Shown: in pieces, positions 8,159 through 17,719 of the stretch
Layout of the letters: every line of letters starts with the position of its first letter
Position numbering within the stretch: position 1 is the stretch's first letter
Source: Hydrogenophaga taeniospiralis
GTDB lineage: Bacteria > Pseudomonadota > Gammaproteobacteria > Burkholderiales > Burkholderiaceae_C
Direction of reading: 5' to 3'
Assembly: GCF_020510445.1 (NCBI RefSeq)
Contig: NZ_JAHBAG010000001.1
Span: forward strand, 1,340,501 to 1,404,500
Length of the DNA stretch: 64,000 nt
Position numbers and translations under genes: made by a program
The notes under the pieces: model-generated
Seen by the model: only the letters and a program-made list of their open reading frames with translations
Database searches by the model: none
Told to the model about the DNA's origin: nothing

Positions 8159-8390
8159 GGTTGTCTCCGAATATTCGGATAGTTATGGTATCGAGGTCTG
8201 AATCCCGTGTCGTGGGGAAATTCCCTCGGTGCCACCCAAACCGGTGTGGCTTCCATACCGAACGGTTCTTACGCTTTGGGCAGCGAGTCGGGGTCCAGTG
8301 CTCTGAGCTTGCTGGAAAGCGGGCGCTCACTGATGCCCTGGCACTCGACCAGCCCGACGCGGCTGCTGCGCCGCAAAGGCCGATCGCCGC

Positions 8391-9515
8391 TCAGGTGGGC
8401 GCGTTGGCTGCCTCGGTCGTGATCACACCACCGCCCAGGCAGACCTCGCCGTCGTACAGCACGGCGCTCTGGCCGGGCGTCACCGCCCATTGCGGCTCGG
8501 TGAAATGCAGCGTGATGCCGGTGGCGTCGGTCTGCAGCGTGCAGGGTGCGTCGGCCTGGCGGTAGCGCGTCTTGGCCGCGATGTCTGCGACCTGCGGCGC
8601 CTCGCCCGCGACCCAGCTCAGGTCTTCGGCGCGCAGGCTGGGCGAGAGCAGCCAGGGGTGGTCGTGGCCCTGCACCACCCAGAGGATGTTCTTTTCCATG
8701 TCCTTGCGCGCGACGAACCAGGGCTGGTGCTCGTTGCCGCCCTTCTGCGCGCCCTTTTCACGGATCCCTCCGATCCCCAGGCCCTGGCGCTGGCCCAGCG
8801 TGTAGAACGACAGGCCCACGTGTTTCCCGATGGTGCGGCCGTTCGGGTCCTTGATTGGCCCCGGTTCCTTGGCGATGTAGCGGTTCAGGAAATCGCGGAA
8901 CGGCCGCTCGCCGATGAAGCAGATGCCGGTGCTGTCCTTTTTCTTCGCGTTGGGCAGGCCGATCTGTGCGGCGATGCGGCGCACCTCGGTCTTGGGCAGC
9001 TCACCCACCGGGAACAGCGTCTTGCTCAGCTGCGCCTGGTTCAGCCGGTGCAGAAAGTAGCTCTGGTCCTTCAGCGGGTCCAGGCCCTTGAGCAGTTCGT
9101 GTTTTCCGGTGGCTTCATTCAGCCGGACACGGGCGTAGTGCCCGGTCGCGATCTTCTCGGCACCCAGGCGCATCGCGTGGTCCAGGAAAGCCTTGAACTT
9201 GATCTCGGCGTTGCACAGGATGTCGGGGTTGGGCGTGCGCCCGGCCGAGTACTCGCGCAGGAACTCGGCGAACACGCGGTCCTTGTACTCGGCGGCGAAA
9301 TTGACGTGTTCGATCTCGATGCCCAGCACGTCGGCCACCGAGGCGGCGTCCACGAAGTCGATGTTGGACGAACAGTACTCGCTGTTGTCATCGTCCTCCC
9401 AGTTCTTCATGAAGATGCCGATGACCTCGTAGCCCTGCTGCTTGAGCAGGTGCGCGCTCACCGCGGAGTCCACGCCCCCGCTCAAACCCACCACCACACG
9501 CTGTTTGTTTGCCAT
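8391..9515 (-). CDS. mnmA: tRNA-specific 2-thiouridylase MnmA
   Basis: The 374-residue protein thiolates U34 of Lys, Glu and Gln tRNAs, using ATP and sulfur relayed from IscS/Tus proteins, in the cytoplasm. The PP-loop [14 protein letters not shown] is at residues 8-21. The catalytic Cys are C101 (in [11 protein letters not shown]) and C199 (in [12 protein letters not shown]). Length is normal. I take the ATG at 9515 ([10 protein letters not shown]), which places the PP-loop at the usual distance from the start; an in-frame upstream ATG at 9581 would add 22 residues with no family match. Confidence 0.96.
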   Translation of the reverse strand: MANKQRVVVGLSGGVDSAVSAHLLKQQGYEVIGIFMKNWEDDDNSEYCSSNIDFVDAASVADVLGIEIEHVNFAAEYKDRVFAEFLREYSAGRTPNPDILCNAEIKFKAFLDHAMRLGAEKIATGHYARVRLNEATGKHELLKGLDPLKDQSYFLHRLNQAQLSKTLFPVGELPKTEVRRIAAQIGLPNAKKKDSTGICFIGERPFRDFLNRYIAKEPGPIKDPNGRTIGKHVGLSFYTLGQRQGLGIGGIREKGAQKGGNEHQPWFVARKDMEKNILWVVQGHDHPWLLSPSLRAEDLSWVAGEAPQVADIAAKTRYRQADAPCTLQTDATGITLHFTEPQWAVTPGQSAVLYDGEVCLGGGVITTEAANAPT

Positions 9516-9577
9516 CCGGGGATTATCCCAGCCGTGTACCAGGCCCCGGGCACGGTCGACATGGCCCAGCGCGGCCT

Positions 9578-10246
9578 TCATCGGCCGGTCGGTGGTTTGC
9601 CGGTGAAAACCGCCCGTTGGGCGTCGAAAGCGCGCTGGTAGGCAGGGCGCGCTTCTCCGCGGGCCACGTAGGCGAAAAGGTTTGGGTAGTCGTCCAGCAT
9701 TCCCGATGGTTTCAACCTGAGCAGCACCGCCACCATCATCAGGTCGCCCGCGCTGAATCCACCATCGAGCCAGTCGGCACGCCCCAGGCGAGCGGAAAGT
9801 TCGCCCAGCCGAACACGGACGCGGCCCTCGACGAGCGGCAGGCGCTGTTCGGACCAGGGCTTGTCGCTCTCCAGGAGCCTGGCGTTCTGGAGTTCAAGGA
9901 TCGGCGGCTCAACCGTGTTGAGCGCGGCAAACATCCATGTGATCGCGCGCGCCCGGGCATTCGCATCGCCAGGCAGCAGGCCTGCGTGGCGTTGCGCAAC
10001 ATGGAACACGATCGCCCCCGATTCGAAGAGGACAAGATCGCCTTCTTCGTAGGTCGGGATCTGCCCGAACGGATGAAGCGCGCGATGCGCGGGCTCCTTC
10101 ATGGCGCTGAAGGAAACCAGACGAACCTCGTAGGCTTGGCCCGCTTCTTCAAGCGCCCAGCGAACGCGCATGTCGCGCGCGAGTCCCTTGCCACGATCGG
10201 GCGACCGTTCAAAGGCGGTGATGGTGGGGGTCATTGGAAAGGTCAT
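9578..10246 (-). CDS. Glutathione S-transferase family protein
   Basis: The 222-residue product has an N-terminal thioredoxin-like domain with the glutathione-binding signature [20 protein letters not shown] (residues ~70-90, with the cis-Pro and the E-S pair) and an all-helical C-terminal domain. Substrate unknown. The ATG at 10246 is preceded by AAGGAG at a good distance; an alternative ATG lies at 10234. It follows mnmA's promoter side by about 60 bp on the same strand but there is no sign of functional linkage. Confidence 0.85.
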   Translation of the reverse strand: MTFPMTPTITAFERSPDRGKGLARDMRVRWALEEAGQAYEVRLVSFSAMKEPAHRALHPFGQIPTYEEGDLVLFESGAIVFHVAQRHAGLLPGDANARARAITWMFAALNTVEPPILELQNARLLESDKPWSEQRLPLVEGRVRVRLGELSARLGRADWLDGGFSAGDLMMVAVLLRLKPSGMLDDYPNLFAYVARGEARPAYQRAFDAQRAVFTGKPPTGR

Positions 10247-10591
10247 GGCAGTTTCTCCTTGGCTGGGTATCTGGTTGAGCGCCGGTAACGCCATCTGGCC
10301 GCCCACTGACCCGACGTTCGAGACGGGCCGGAATCGACAACGGGGGCGGTTTCCGTCGTGGGTGCCGTGAAAGCCCAGGCCGGGGCATGACCCGATTCCA
10401 ATCGTGGGTACGGCTTCATCGGATCGGCGCCGTGGCGTAAGGTCGCCCCTGAGCGCTGCCCCAGGGCAGTTTTCCATGGCGTCGAAGCGCCCCCGCAACG
10501 CATGACACGGTCCAGCCCAGGGTGCCGCCGGGCCGCCCCGTGAGGGAGTGCGCGCAGCGCGGCGGGGGTGTTTCATCTCAGGAGAACCCGG
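10247..10591. other. Intergenic region between divergent GST and VOC genes
   Basis: About 345 bp of GC-rich sequence without a supportable gene. It should hold the promoters of both flanking genes. Nothing else recognisable is seen apart from the AGGAG ribosome-binding site of the VOC gene near 10580. Confidence 0.4.
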
Positions 10592-11071
10592 ATGACCAGC
10601 AAGAACACGATTTGTCTCTGGTACGACGGCACCGCGCTGGATGCCGCGAGCTTCTATGCCGAAACCTTTCCGGACAGCGCGGTGGGCGCGGTCTATCGTG
10701 CGCCGGGCGACTATCCCTCGGGCAAGCAGGGCGATGTCCTGACGGTGGAGTTCACAGTGATGGGCATCCCTTGCCTCGGCCTGAACGGGGGCCCGGCGTT
10801 CAAGCACAGCGAAGCGTTCTCGTTCCAGGTCGCGACCGACGATCAGGCCGAAACGGACCGCTTGTGGAACGCGATTGTCGGCAACGGTGGTCAGGAAAGC
10901 GCGTGCGGCTGGTGCAAGGACAAATGGGGGCTGTCGTGGCAGATCACCCCCCGCGCCTTGACGGCCGCGATCGCCGATCCCGATCCGGCGGCGGCCAAGC
11001 GCTCGTTCGAAGCCATGATGGAGATGAGAAAGATCGACATCGCCGCGATCGAAGCGGCCCGACGCGGCTGA
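10592..11071 (+). CDS. VOC family protein (PhnB-like)
   Basis: The 159-residue product belongs to the vicinal-oxygen-chelate superfamily, PhnB-like branch (annotated in many genomes as 3-demethylubiquinone-9 3-methyltransferase-like without enzymatic proof). It shows the family's F-Y-A-E-x-F start (residues ~19-25), the LNGGPAFKHSEAFSFQV block (~65-81) and the CGWCKDKWGLSWQITP block (~102-117). The ATG at 10592 follows AGGAGAACCCGG. Enzymatic role unknown. Confidence 0.85.
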   Translation: MTSKNTICLWYDGTALDAASFYAETFPDSAVGAVYRAPGDYPSGKQGDVLTVEFTVMGIPCLGLNGGPAFKHSEAFSFQVATDDQAETDRLWNAIVGNGGQESACGWCKDKWGLSWQITPRALTAAIADPDPAAAKRSFEAMMEMRKIDIAAIEAARRG

Positions 11072-11217
11072 CGCGTGCCGATGCCGACCGCCATGCCGAG
11101 GCGTGCCTCCATCAACAAATTTGACGCCAACCTGCAAACGGCTAGAACCCACGCGCCGGGCCTGCGTCCTAAAGTCTGAGCCATCGCCACCGCCCGGTGG
11201 CTCTGCGAAAGACCAGG

Positions 11218-12036
11218 ATGCCCCGACTGCCCACGCTCTTCATCTCCCACGGCTCACCCACCTTCGCCATCGAACCCGGCCTGGCCGGCCCGGCGCTCAC
11301 CGTTTTGAGCAAGACGTTGCCGCGCCCGAAGGCCGTGCTGGTGGTCTCGCCGCACTGGATGACGCGCGAGCCGCGCGTGTCCACCAGCGCCGCGCCGCAG
11401 ACCGTGCACGATTTCGGTGGTTTCCCGCCGGCGCTCTACCAGTTGCAATACCTCGCGCCGGGTGCGCCAGCGGTGGCGCAGCGGGCCGTCGAGGTGCTGC
11501 GCGCCGCGGGCTGGGCGGTCGAGGCGGCCCCGCAGCAGGGGCTGGACCACGGCGCCTGGGTGCCGCTGCTGTACCTGTTCCCGCAGGCCGATGTGCCGGT
11601 GTTTCAGGTGTCGCTGCCGGCGCGGCTGGACGGCGCGCGCGCCTACACCTTTGGGCAGGCGCTGGCGCCGCTGGCCGAGGAGGGCGTGTTGATCATCGGC
11701 TCGGGCAGCCTGACCCACAACCTCCACGAAGTGCGCTTCGACGCACCCGACGCCCGCGCGGAAACCTACGCGGCTGAGTTCGTCGCCTGGATCCACCAGA
11801 CCCTGGGTCAGCGCGACCACGCGCGCCTGCAGCAGACTATGGCGGTGGCGCCCCACGCGCAGCGCGCCCACCCCACGGCCGAACACCTGTGGCCGCTGAT
11901 GGTGGCCGCCGGTGCGGCGGGCGCCGAAGCGCCGGCCACGCGCATCGACGGCGGCATCACCCACGGCGTGTTGTCCATGGACGCGTACCTGTTCGGTGCG
12001 GTGCCCGACGCGGCTGCCGCTGCGCTGGCGACCTGA
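11218..12036 (+). CDS. Class III extradiol dioxygenase, DODA/YgiD type
   Basis: The 272-residue product is a 4,5-DOPA-dioxygenase-like enzyme. It keeps the metal-ligand histidines: H11 in FISHGSPT, H46 in VVSPHW, H111 in GLDHGAWVPL, and a C-terminal H in GGITHGVLSM. Family members open catechol-type rings with O2; E. coli YgiD acts on L-DOPA. The physiological substrate here is unknown. The start at 11218 fits the family's M-x-x-L-P-x-L-F-I-S-H-G beginning. A small unknown gene follows 11 bp later and is probably co-transcribed. Confidence 0.9.
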   Translation: MPRLPTLFISHGSPTFAIEPGLAGPALTVLSKTLPRPKAVLVVSPHWMTREPRVSTSAAPQTVHDFGGFPPALYQLQYLAPGAPAVAQRAVEVLRAAGWAVEAAPQQGLDHGAWVPLLYLFPQADVPVFQVSLPARLDGARAYTFGQALAPLAEEGVLIIGSGSLTHNLHEVRFDAPDARAETYAAEFVAWIHQTLGQRDHARLQQTMAVAPHAQRAHPTAEHLWPLMVAAGAAGAEAPATRIDGGITHGVLSMDAYLFGAVPDAAAAALAT

Positions 12037-12047
12037 AGCGGGCCGCC

Positions 12048-12530
12048 ATGTCACAGCCCGCCACGTCAACCACCCTGCGGCTGGACGTCGGCGCGCGGGA
12101 AACCGGCGTCTTGCTGCAGCGCCCGGGCGCGGCCGACGAACGTTTCACCTTGCCCATCGGGCTGACCACCTTGTGGCCCATGAGCGGGCCGGGCGGCGGC
12201 CCGTCGCCGTGGGCGATCGAGCAGGCCATTCAGGTGGTGGAAGACCAGATCGAAGGGCTGCACCGCCGCGTGCCGGCCGGCGCCCGGCTGTCGCTGGCCC
12301 GTGGCGCAGTGGCGCCCTTGCGACGCGATGGAGCCATTCAGGGGGTGGACCATGAGGCCATTTCGCTGGACACGGTCGAGCGGTGGTACCAGGCGCTGGC
12401 GGCGCGCGCCGTGGGGGCTGTGTCGGCGCGCGGCACGGGCTTCGACGACCCCGCGGGCGACGCCCTGGTGCTGATCCTGCGCGAGTTCATGCACCACCTG
12501 GGCTTTGACGTGGCGCACCTCGCCGGCTGA
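12048..12530 (+). CDS. Unknown 160-residue protein
   Basis: I do not recognise this product. It starts at an ATG 11 bp after the dioxygenase stop, so co-transcription is likely. It has no signal peptide or membrane segment. The N-terminal part is beta-rich, the C-terminal part helical and ending in FMHHLGFDVAHLAG. The codon pattern is like that of its neighbours (G/C at third positions), which supports real coding. A link to the dioxygenase is inferred from spacing only. Confidence 0.65.
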   Translation: MSQPATSTTLRLDVGARETGVLLQRPGAADERFTLPIGLTTLWPMSGPGGGPSPWAIEQAIQVVEDQIEGLHRRVPAGARLSLARGAVAPLRRDGAIQGVDHEAISLDTVERWYQALAARAVGAVSARGTGFDDPAGDALVLILREFMHHLGFDVAHLAG

Positions 12531-12621
12531 GCGGCGGCGCGGCCTGTGCCTGTCACACCACTTTCACAGCCTTGACTTATTCTGGCCTTTACCGGATTCT
12601 GCGTGCTGCAAATCCGGCGGG

Positions 12622-12650
12622 CGCCCGCGGCAAAGCTCGCGGGCGTCTTT
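12622..12650 (+). terminator. GC hairpin with short T-rich tail before the polyamine operon
   Basis: Stem CGCCCGCG/CGCGGGCG (12622-12629 with 12638-12645) is followed by TCTTTCTGTT. It could end the dioxygenase transcript. A TTGACT hexamer at 12573-12578 lies upstream, so it could also be an attenuator in the operon leader. Confidence 0.45.
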
Positions 12651-12694
12651 CTGTTCCGATCTGTCACACACCCACTCTGAAAGCGAGTTCCTCC

Positions 12695-13759
12695 ATGAAG
12701 AACAAGTTGTCCACCCTCGTTCTGGCCACACTGGTGTTGGCCGCCGGCGGCGCCCAGGCGCAAGAGAAAACCCTGCGCCTGCTGACCTGGGGCGGTTATG
12801 TGCCCAAGGACGTGATGGAGCAGTTCACCAAGGAAACCGGTTTCAAGGTCGAGGTGACCACCTCCAACAACGAAGAGATGATCTCCAAGCTGCGCGCCAC
12901 CGCGGGCGCCGGCTTCGACCTCGCCCAGCCCAGCCAGGACCGCATCGCCGGCCCGCAGACCGAGTTCAAGATCTACAAGCCGCTGGATCTTTCGAAGATC
13001 AAGGCCGATCTGTTCATCCCGTCCATGCTCGACGCGACGAAGAAAAACACCACGGTCGGCGGCAAGGTCTACGGCCTGCCGCACATCTGGGGCACCGACG
13101 GCCTGGTGGTCAACACCAAGACCTCCAAGGCCGCCGATTACGCCGACCTGTGCGCGGCCGAAAACGCCGGCAAGGTCAGCATGCGCCTGAAGCGCCCGAC
13201 GCTGATCGCCATGGCCTTCGCCTCCGGCAAGGATCCGTTTGCCCTCTACGGCGACGCCAAGGCCTACAGCGCGCTGATGGACGACATGGGCAAGAAGCTC
13301 ACCGAGTGCAAGAAAAACGTGAAGTTCTACTGGGACGGCAAGGACCAGTTGCTCGCCGGCATCCGCTCGGGGGAACTCACCACGGCCATGATGTGGGACA
13401 CCGGCGGCTGGGAGCTCAACAAGGCCAACCCCGACGTGAAATTCATCGCGCCGAAGTCGGGCGCGCTGGGCTGGGTGGACACCTTCGCCATCCCCGCCAA
13501 AGGCAAGAACGACGCCGCCGCCTACGCCTGGATCAACTTCAACATGCGCCCCGAGATCGCCGCCAAGGTGGCGTCCTCGGCCGGCAACTTCACCGCCAGC
13601 AAGGGCGCCGACCAGATGATGGACCCGGTGCTCAAGAAACAGTTCGCCGACAGCTTCCCCGAAGCCGCGCTGAAGAACATCAAGTGGTACCCGGCCGTGC
13701 CGGCCGGCATCGAAGACATCGAAGGCCGCGTGCTCGACCGCGTCAAGGCCGCTCAGTAA
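12695..13759 (+). CDS. potD: Periplasmic substrate-binding protein, spermidine/putrescine (PotD) type
   Basis: The 354-residue protein begins with a signal peptide (residues 1-22, cleaved after GAQA) and continues as a family-1/PotD-like binding protein: LLTWGGYVPKDVMEQF near the mature N-terminus, GKVYGLPHIWGTDGL around residues 122-136 and MMWDTGGWELN in the second lobe. It should deliver a polyamine or related cationic solute to the transporter encoded by the next three genes. The exact ligand cannot be read from sequence. The ATG at 12695 is the only start that leaves an N-terminal signal peptide. First gene of a D-A-B-C operon. Confidence 0.9.
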   Translation: MKNKLSTLVLATLVLAAGGAQAQEKTLRLLTWGGYVPKDVMEQFTKETGFKVEVTTSNNEEMISKLRATAGAGFDLAQPSQDRIAGPQTEFKIYKPLDLSKIKADLFIPSMLDATKKNTTVGGKVYGLPHIWGTDGLVVNTKTSKAADYADLCAAENAGKVSMRLKRPTLIAMAFASGKDPFALYGDAKAYSALMDDMGKKLTECKKNVKFYWDGKDQLLAGIRSGELTTAMMWDTGGWELNKANPDVKFIAPKSGALGWVDTFAIPAKGKNDAAAYAWINFNMRPEIAAKVASSAGNFTASKGADQMMDPVLKKQFADSFPEAALKNIKWYPAVPAGIEDIEGRVLDRVKAAQ

Positions 13760-13762
13760 GCC

Positions 13763-14884
13763 GTGGCGGTGCCGACACCGGCCGCGGGCGGCTCCGCCAC
13801 GCACGATCTCGACATCCAGGCCGTGCGCAAACGCTATGGCGCGTTTGCGGCGGTGGATGACCTGAGCTTTTCCGTGCGGCGGGGCTCGTTCTTCTCCATC
13901 CTCGGCCCCTCGGGCTGCGGCAAGACCACGCTGCTGCGCATGGTGGCGGGCTTCATCGCCCCCGATGCAGGCGACATCGTGATCAAGGGCGCGTCCATGC
14001 GCGGCGTGGCGCCCAACCGGCGCCCGGTCAACATGGTGTTCCAGCACCTCGCGCTGTTCCCCATGATGAGCGTGGGCGAGAACATCGCCTATGGTCTGGA
14101 GCGCCGCGGCATCAAAGGTGCCGCTGCCAAGGCCAAGGTGACCGACATGCTCCAGCGCGTGGGCCTGCCCGGCAGCGAAGGCAAGCGCATCGACCAGCTC
14201 TCGGGCGGGCAGAAGCAGCGCGTGGCCATCGCGCGCTCGCTGGTGCTGGAGCCCGCGCTGCTGCTGCTCGATGAACCGCTGGGCGCGCTCGACCTCAAGC
14301 TGCGCGAGCACATGAAGGTGGAGCTCAAACAACTGCAGGCCGAGGTCGGAACCACCTTCGTCTACATCACGCACGACCAGTCGGAAGCGCTGGTCATGTC
14401 CGACCAGGTCGCCGTGATGAACCACGGCCGCTTCGAGCAACTGGGCACGCCGCAGCAGCTGTATTACCAGCCGCAGACCGCGTTCGTGGCGGGCTTTGTG
14501 GGCAACAACAACCGCTTCGAGGGGACCATCGAATCGCGCAACGGCGAGCAGGTGCTGCTGCGCACGGCCAGTGGCATGGGCCTGTGGTCGCAGCGTGTGG
14601 GCACGCTGGATGTTGGCCAGTCGGCCACCGTGTTCATCCGGCCCGAAGCCATCGAGATCGGGCGCAGCCCGCGCGAGCTGCCCGAGGGCGCTCCCGCCTG
14701 GAGCGCCGGCGTGCAGAGCGTGTTGTTCGATGGCGGCAACTCCACCGTGCAGGTGCTCGAACACCGGAGCCAGACGCCGCTGCACATCGCGCTGCCCCTC
14801 ACCGGCCGCCTGGCCGATCTGCAGCACGGTGAAACGGTGCATTTCGCCTACCAGCCCGCACAGGCCTGGTGCTTTGCGGCCTGA
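13763..14884 (+). CDS. potA: ABC transporter ATP-binding protein, PotA type
   Basis: The 373-residue ATPase has Walker A GPSGCGKTT (~48-56), the signature LSGGQKQRVAIA (~148-159), Walker B LLLLDEP (~169-175), the switch His in ITHDQ and a C-terminal TOBE-type domain (from ~residue 285). It energises polyamine-type uptake together with the two permeases that follow. GTG start, 3 bp after the potD stop. Length and domain order are normal for PotA/FbpC-like subunits. Confidence 0.92.
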   Translation: MAVPTPAAGGSATHDLDIQAVRKRYGAFAAVDDLSFSVRRGSFFSILGPSGCGKTTLLRMVAGFIAPDAGDIVIKGASMRGVAPNRRPVNMVFQHLALFPMMSVGENIAYGLERRGIKGAAAKAKVTDMLQRVGLPGSEGKRIDQLSGGQKQRVAIARSLVLEPALLLLDEPLGALDLKLREHMKVELKQLQAEVGTTFVYITHDQSEALVMSDQVAVMNHGRFEQLGTPQQLYYQPQTAFVAGFVGNNNRFEGTIESRNGEQVLLRTASGMGLWSQRVGTLDVGQSATVFIRPEAIEIGRSPRELPEGAPAWSAGVQSVLFDGGNSTVQVLEHRSQTPLHIALPLTGRLADLQHGETVHFAYQPAQAWCFAA

Positions 14885-14887
14885 TCC

Positions 14888-15757
14888 ATGAGCACCGCCA
14901 CGCACCGCCGTTTCCTTCTTGGGGTGCTGCTCGCGCCGGCGCTGTTGTGGTTGCTGGGGCTGGTGATCCTGCCGCACGTGGAGCTGCTCTTCCTGTCGCT
15001 GCAGGCGCGCGTGGGGCCGGGCGAGTACGCGGCCAGCCTGGACCAGTTCCGCACCTTCGTGGACGAGCCGCTGTACTGGAACACCTTCGTGCGCACGGCG
15101 GTGATGTCGGTGCTGGCCACGGTGATCACGCTGCTGCTGGCGTTCCCGGCGGCGTGGTACATCGCCAAGGTGGCCCAGGGCCGGGCCCGGCTGGTGCTCT
15201 TGGTGCTGTGCCTGCTGCCGTTCTGGGTGAGCGAGATGGTGCGCACCCTGGGCTGGCTGATCCTGCTGCGCGAAACCGGCGTGGTCTCGGGCCTGCTGCA
15301 GGCCGTGGGCCTGGCCGATCAACCGGTGGAACTGCTGTACCACGACGCCACCATCCTGGTGGGTCTGGTCTACGCCTCGCTGCTGTTCATGGTGATCCCG
15401 CTCGTGAACAGCCTGGAGAGCCTGGACGACAGCCTGATCGAAGCCGCCTACGACCTCGGAGGCAGCACGGCCAACATCGTGCGCCGCATCGTGATCCCGC
15501 ACGCCGCGCCGGGCATCGCCGCCGGCTGCATCGTCGTCTTCATGCTCTGCCTGGGCAACTACCTCACGCCCACGCTGCTGGGCGGCAAGAACTCGCTCTG
15601 GTTCACCGAGCAGATCTACACCCAGTTCATCACCCGCTTCAACTGGAACCAGGGCGCGGCGTTTGGCTTCCTGCTGCTGTTCCTCTCCAGTCTGTTGGTG
15701 TGGGCCGGACTCAAACTGACCGGCCAGCGCTTCGGCGCCGTGATGAAGGCGAGCTGA
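14888..15757 (+). CDS. potB: ABC transporter permease, PotB type
   Basis: The 289-residue inner-membrane protein has about six membrane segments and the EAA-type cytoplasmic loop (SLIEAAYDLGGSTANIVRRI, roughly residues 182-201) that docks with the ATPase. It pairs with the PotC-type permease. It begins 3 bp after the potA stop. Confidence 0.92.
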   Translation: MSTATHRRFLLGVLLAPALLWLLGLVILPHVELLFLSLQARVGPGEYAASLDQFRTFVDEPLYWNTFVRTAVMSVLATVITLLLAFPAAWYIAKVAQGRARLVLLVLCLLPFWVSEMVRTLGWLILLRETGVVSGLLQAVGLADQPVELLYHDATILVGLVYASLLFMVIPLVNSLESLDDSLIEAAYDLGGSTANIVRRIVIPHAAPGIAAGCIVVFMLCLGNYLTPTLLGGKNSLWFTEQIYTQFITRFNWNQGAAFGFLLLFLSSLLVWAGLKLTGQRFGAVMKAS

Positions 15758-15758
15758 C

Positions 15759-16628
15759 ATGATCCCCAGCCTGCCCCGCCCCGCCTTGCAGCGCTTCGGC
15801 CTCGGCACCTTCGTCGCCGGCTTCTTCGTGTTCCTGTTCGTGCCGCTGCTGGTGGTCGCGCTGTTCGCGTTCAACAACGCCGACTACCCCACGCCGCCGT
15901 GGATGGGGTTCACGCTGGACTGGTTCACCGCCAGCAGCGACGCGCGCACCGGTCTGCTGCACGACGCCGAACTGTTGCAGAGCATGGGCGTGAGCGCCTG
16001 GGTGGCGCTGTGGGTCACGCTGCTCTCGGTGGGCGTGGGCACCTGCAACGCGTTCCTGCTGGAGCGTTTTGAATTCCCGGGCAAGAGTGCCATCGCGTTG
16101 CTCAGCATGTTGCCGCTGGTGATCCCGGGCGTGATCCTGGGCATCTCCATCCTCGCCTTCGCCAGCCGCATCGCCAACTTCGCCGACGAGACCTGGGGCC
16201 TGGAGCTGGACTTTCTGCGCCCCGGCCTGCCGCTGGTGATCCTGGGGCAGTTCTGCTACATCGTGACCATCGCCACGCTCACCATCTCGGCCAGCCTGCG
16301 CCGCTTCGACCGCACGCTCGAAGAGGCCGCCTACAACCTGGGCGCGAGCCGCCTCGCGGTGCTCTGGACCATCACCTTGCCCTACCTGCGCCCCAGCATG
16401 ATCGGCGCCGCGGCCATGGCCTTTCTGATGTCGTTCGAGAACTTCAACACCACGCTGATGCTGGTGGGCTCGGACTCGCCGCTCACGGTGCTGATGTACG
16501 GCCGGATGCGCGAGGGCGCCACGCCGGTGCTCAACGCCATCAGCCTTTTTCTGATGGTGGCCTCGGCCCTGCTGGCGTTGATGCTGCTGTGGCGCAGCGG
16601 TGCGCGGCGACCCAGCGAACACGCCTGA
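15759..16628 (+). CDS. potC: ABC transporter permease, PotC type
   Basis: The 289-residue inner-membrane protein has about six membrane segments and an EAA loop (LEEAAYNLGASRLAVLWTIT, ~residues 187-206). The start follows the potB stop by 1 bp (TGACATG). It ends the operon; about 170 bp without a gene follow. Confidence 0.92.
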   Translation: MIPSLPRPALQRFGLGTFVAGFFVFLFVPLLVVALFAFNNADYPTPPWMGFTLDWFTASSDARTGLLHDAELLQSMGVSAWVALWVTLLSVGVGTCNAFLLERFEFPGKSAIALLSMLPLVIPGVILGISILAFASRIANFADETWGLELDFLRPGLPLVILGQFCYIVTIATLTISASLRRFDRTLEEAAYNLGASRLAVLWTITLPYLRPSMIGAAAMAFLMSFENFNTTLMLVGSDSPLTVLMYGRMREGATPVLNAISLFLMVASALLALMLLWRSGARRPSEHA

Positions 16629-16800
16629 GTCGGTGGTGTGGGGCATGGCGCGAAGCGCCGAATCCACGCGTTTCGTCCTCCTGTAACCGTGCTCACGGGT
16701 CGTCACACTTTCACACAGGGCTCTTAAGGCTCGCTTCATGTGAACCCCTTTCAATACGCGCACCAGCACTTGCTGGGGTGCTATTGAAAAAGGATGTTCC

Positions 16801-17058
16801 ATGAAATCATTTGTTGTCTCCGCCCTGTTGATCGCTGTCTCCGGTGTGGCTCTCGCCGGCCCGACCTGCAATGTGCCCAAAGAGAAGTGGATGCCCGAAG
16901 CCACGTTCAAGAAGGGGCTGGAAGAAAAGGGCTACCAGATCAAGACCTTCAAGGTCTCCAAGGGCGAGTGCTACGAGATCTACGGCTTCGACAAGGACGG
17001 CAAGAAGGTCGAAATCTATTTCGATCCCGCCACCGCGGCCATTCTCGAAACCAAGTGA
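16801..17058 (+). CDS. Small secreted PepSY-domain protein
   Basis: The 85-residue product has a signal peptide (residues 1-19, cut after VALA) and a mature part that is essentially one PepSY domain, with the typical L-E-x-K-G-Y and V-E-I-Y-F-D-P-x-T-A-x-I pattern at the end. Two Cys (in TCNVP and GECYEI) could form a disulfide in the periplasm. PepSY proteins often act with redox or sensing partners. The next gene, a cytochrome b561-type protein 13 bp downstream, is the likely partner and the two look like one operon. Confidence 0.82.
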   Translation: MKSFVVSALLIAVSGVALAGPTCNVPKEKWMPEATFKKGLEEKGYQIKTFKVSKGECYEIYGFDKDGKKVEIYFDPATAAILETK

Positions 17059-17071
17059 TTCCGATTGAACG

Positions 17072-17611
17072 ATGAAGCCCTCTGCCACCCTCGAAGCCAG
17101 CCGACCGGTCTGGGACCTGTTTGTCCGCGTTTTCCACTGGACCCTGGTGGTCTGCGTGCTGTTGAACAGCTTCGTGCTCGACGACGGCGAGACCGTCCAC
17201 CAGTGGGCGGGTTACCTCGCTTCGGCCCTGGTGTTGGCGCGGGTGGTGTGGGGCTTTGTCGGATCGCGCCATGCGCGGTTCACCGATTTTTTCCCGACGC
17301 CGGGGCGCATCGCGCGCCACGTGCGCGGGGTGTTGTCGGGTCGCGCCGAATTCCACTGGGGGCACAACCCGCTGGGCGCGCTGATGATGATGGCGCTCAT
17401 GGGCCTGGTGCTCGCGCTGGGCGTGACCGGCTGGATGCAGGGGCTTGACGCCTACTGGGGCGAAGAGTGGCTGCAGGAACTGCACGAGGGGATCGGCGAG
17501 GCGCTGATCATCCTGGTGGGCCTGCACGCGGCGGCCGCGCTCATCATGGGGCGCGTTGAGCGCGCCCGCCTCCTGAAGGCCATGGTCACGGGTGTCAAGG
17601 AACGGTATTGA
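17072..17611 (+). CDS. Cytochrome b561-type (b/b6) membrane protein
   Basis: The 179-residue product has four predicted membrane helices and conserved His in VRVFHWTLV, VHQWAGYL, QELHEGIGE and LHAAAAL, which fit two b-type hemes as in the Ni/Fe-hydrogenase cytochrome-b/b561 family. It probably moves electrons between the quinone pool and a periplasmic partner. The small PepSY protein upstream is a plausible partner. The donor or acceptor cannot be named from the sequence. Confidence 0.85.
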   Translation: MKPSATLEASRPVWDLFVRVFHWTLVVCVLLNSFVLDDGETVHQWAGYLASALVLARVVWGFVGSRHARFTDFFPTPGRIARHVRGVLSGRAEFHWGHNPLGALMMMALMGLVLALGVTGWMQGLDAYWGEEWLQELHEGIGEALIILVGLHAAAALIMGRVERARLLKAMVTGVKERY

Positions 17612-17694
17612 CTGAGCCCCCACACTCCGCCGCTGTGCGGGTCGCTGCCCCCCGCGGGGGCTGACCTGCCTTGGGGCGGCCCGGCGGCAGGTCG
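17612..17694. repeat. GC-rich intergenic repeat, diverged copy
   Basis: A palindromic CCCCCCGCGGGGG core followed by GGGGCGGCCCGGCGGCAGG resembles the dispersed intergenic element seen at 27528, 28403 and 53775, but with weaker similarity. It may also act as a transcript-end hairpin for the cytochrome b gene. Confidence 0.4.
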
Positions 17695-17719
17695 TTTCAT
17701 GCGTGGCACACTGCCGCGC

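Noticed and set aside
12338..15877. A 1179-codon open frame on the minus strand
   Set aside because: It is antisense to the complete potD-potA-potB genes; long antisense frames arise from GC-biased codons here. It has no recognisable domain.
16749..16790. Possible sigma-54 promoter before the PepSY gene (CACTTGCT)
   Set aside because: The required GG at the -24 element is missing; only the -12-like part is present.
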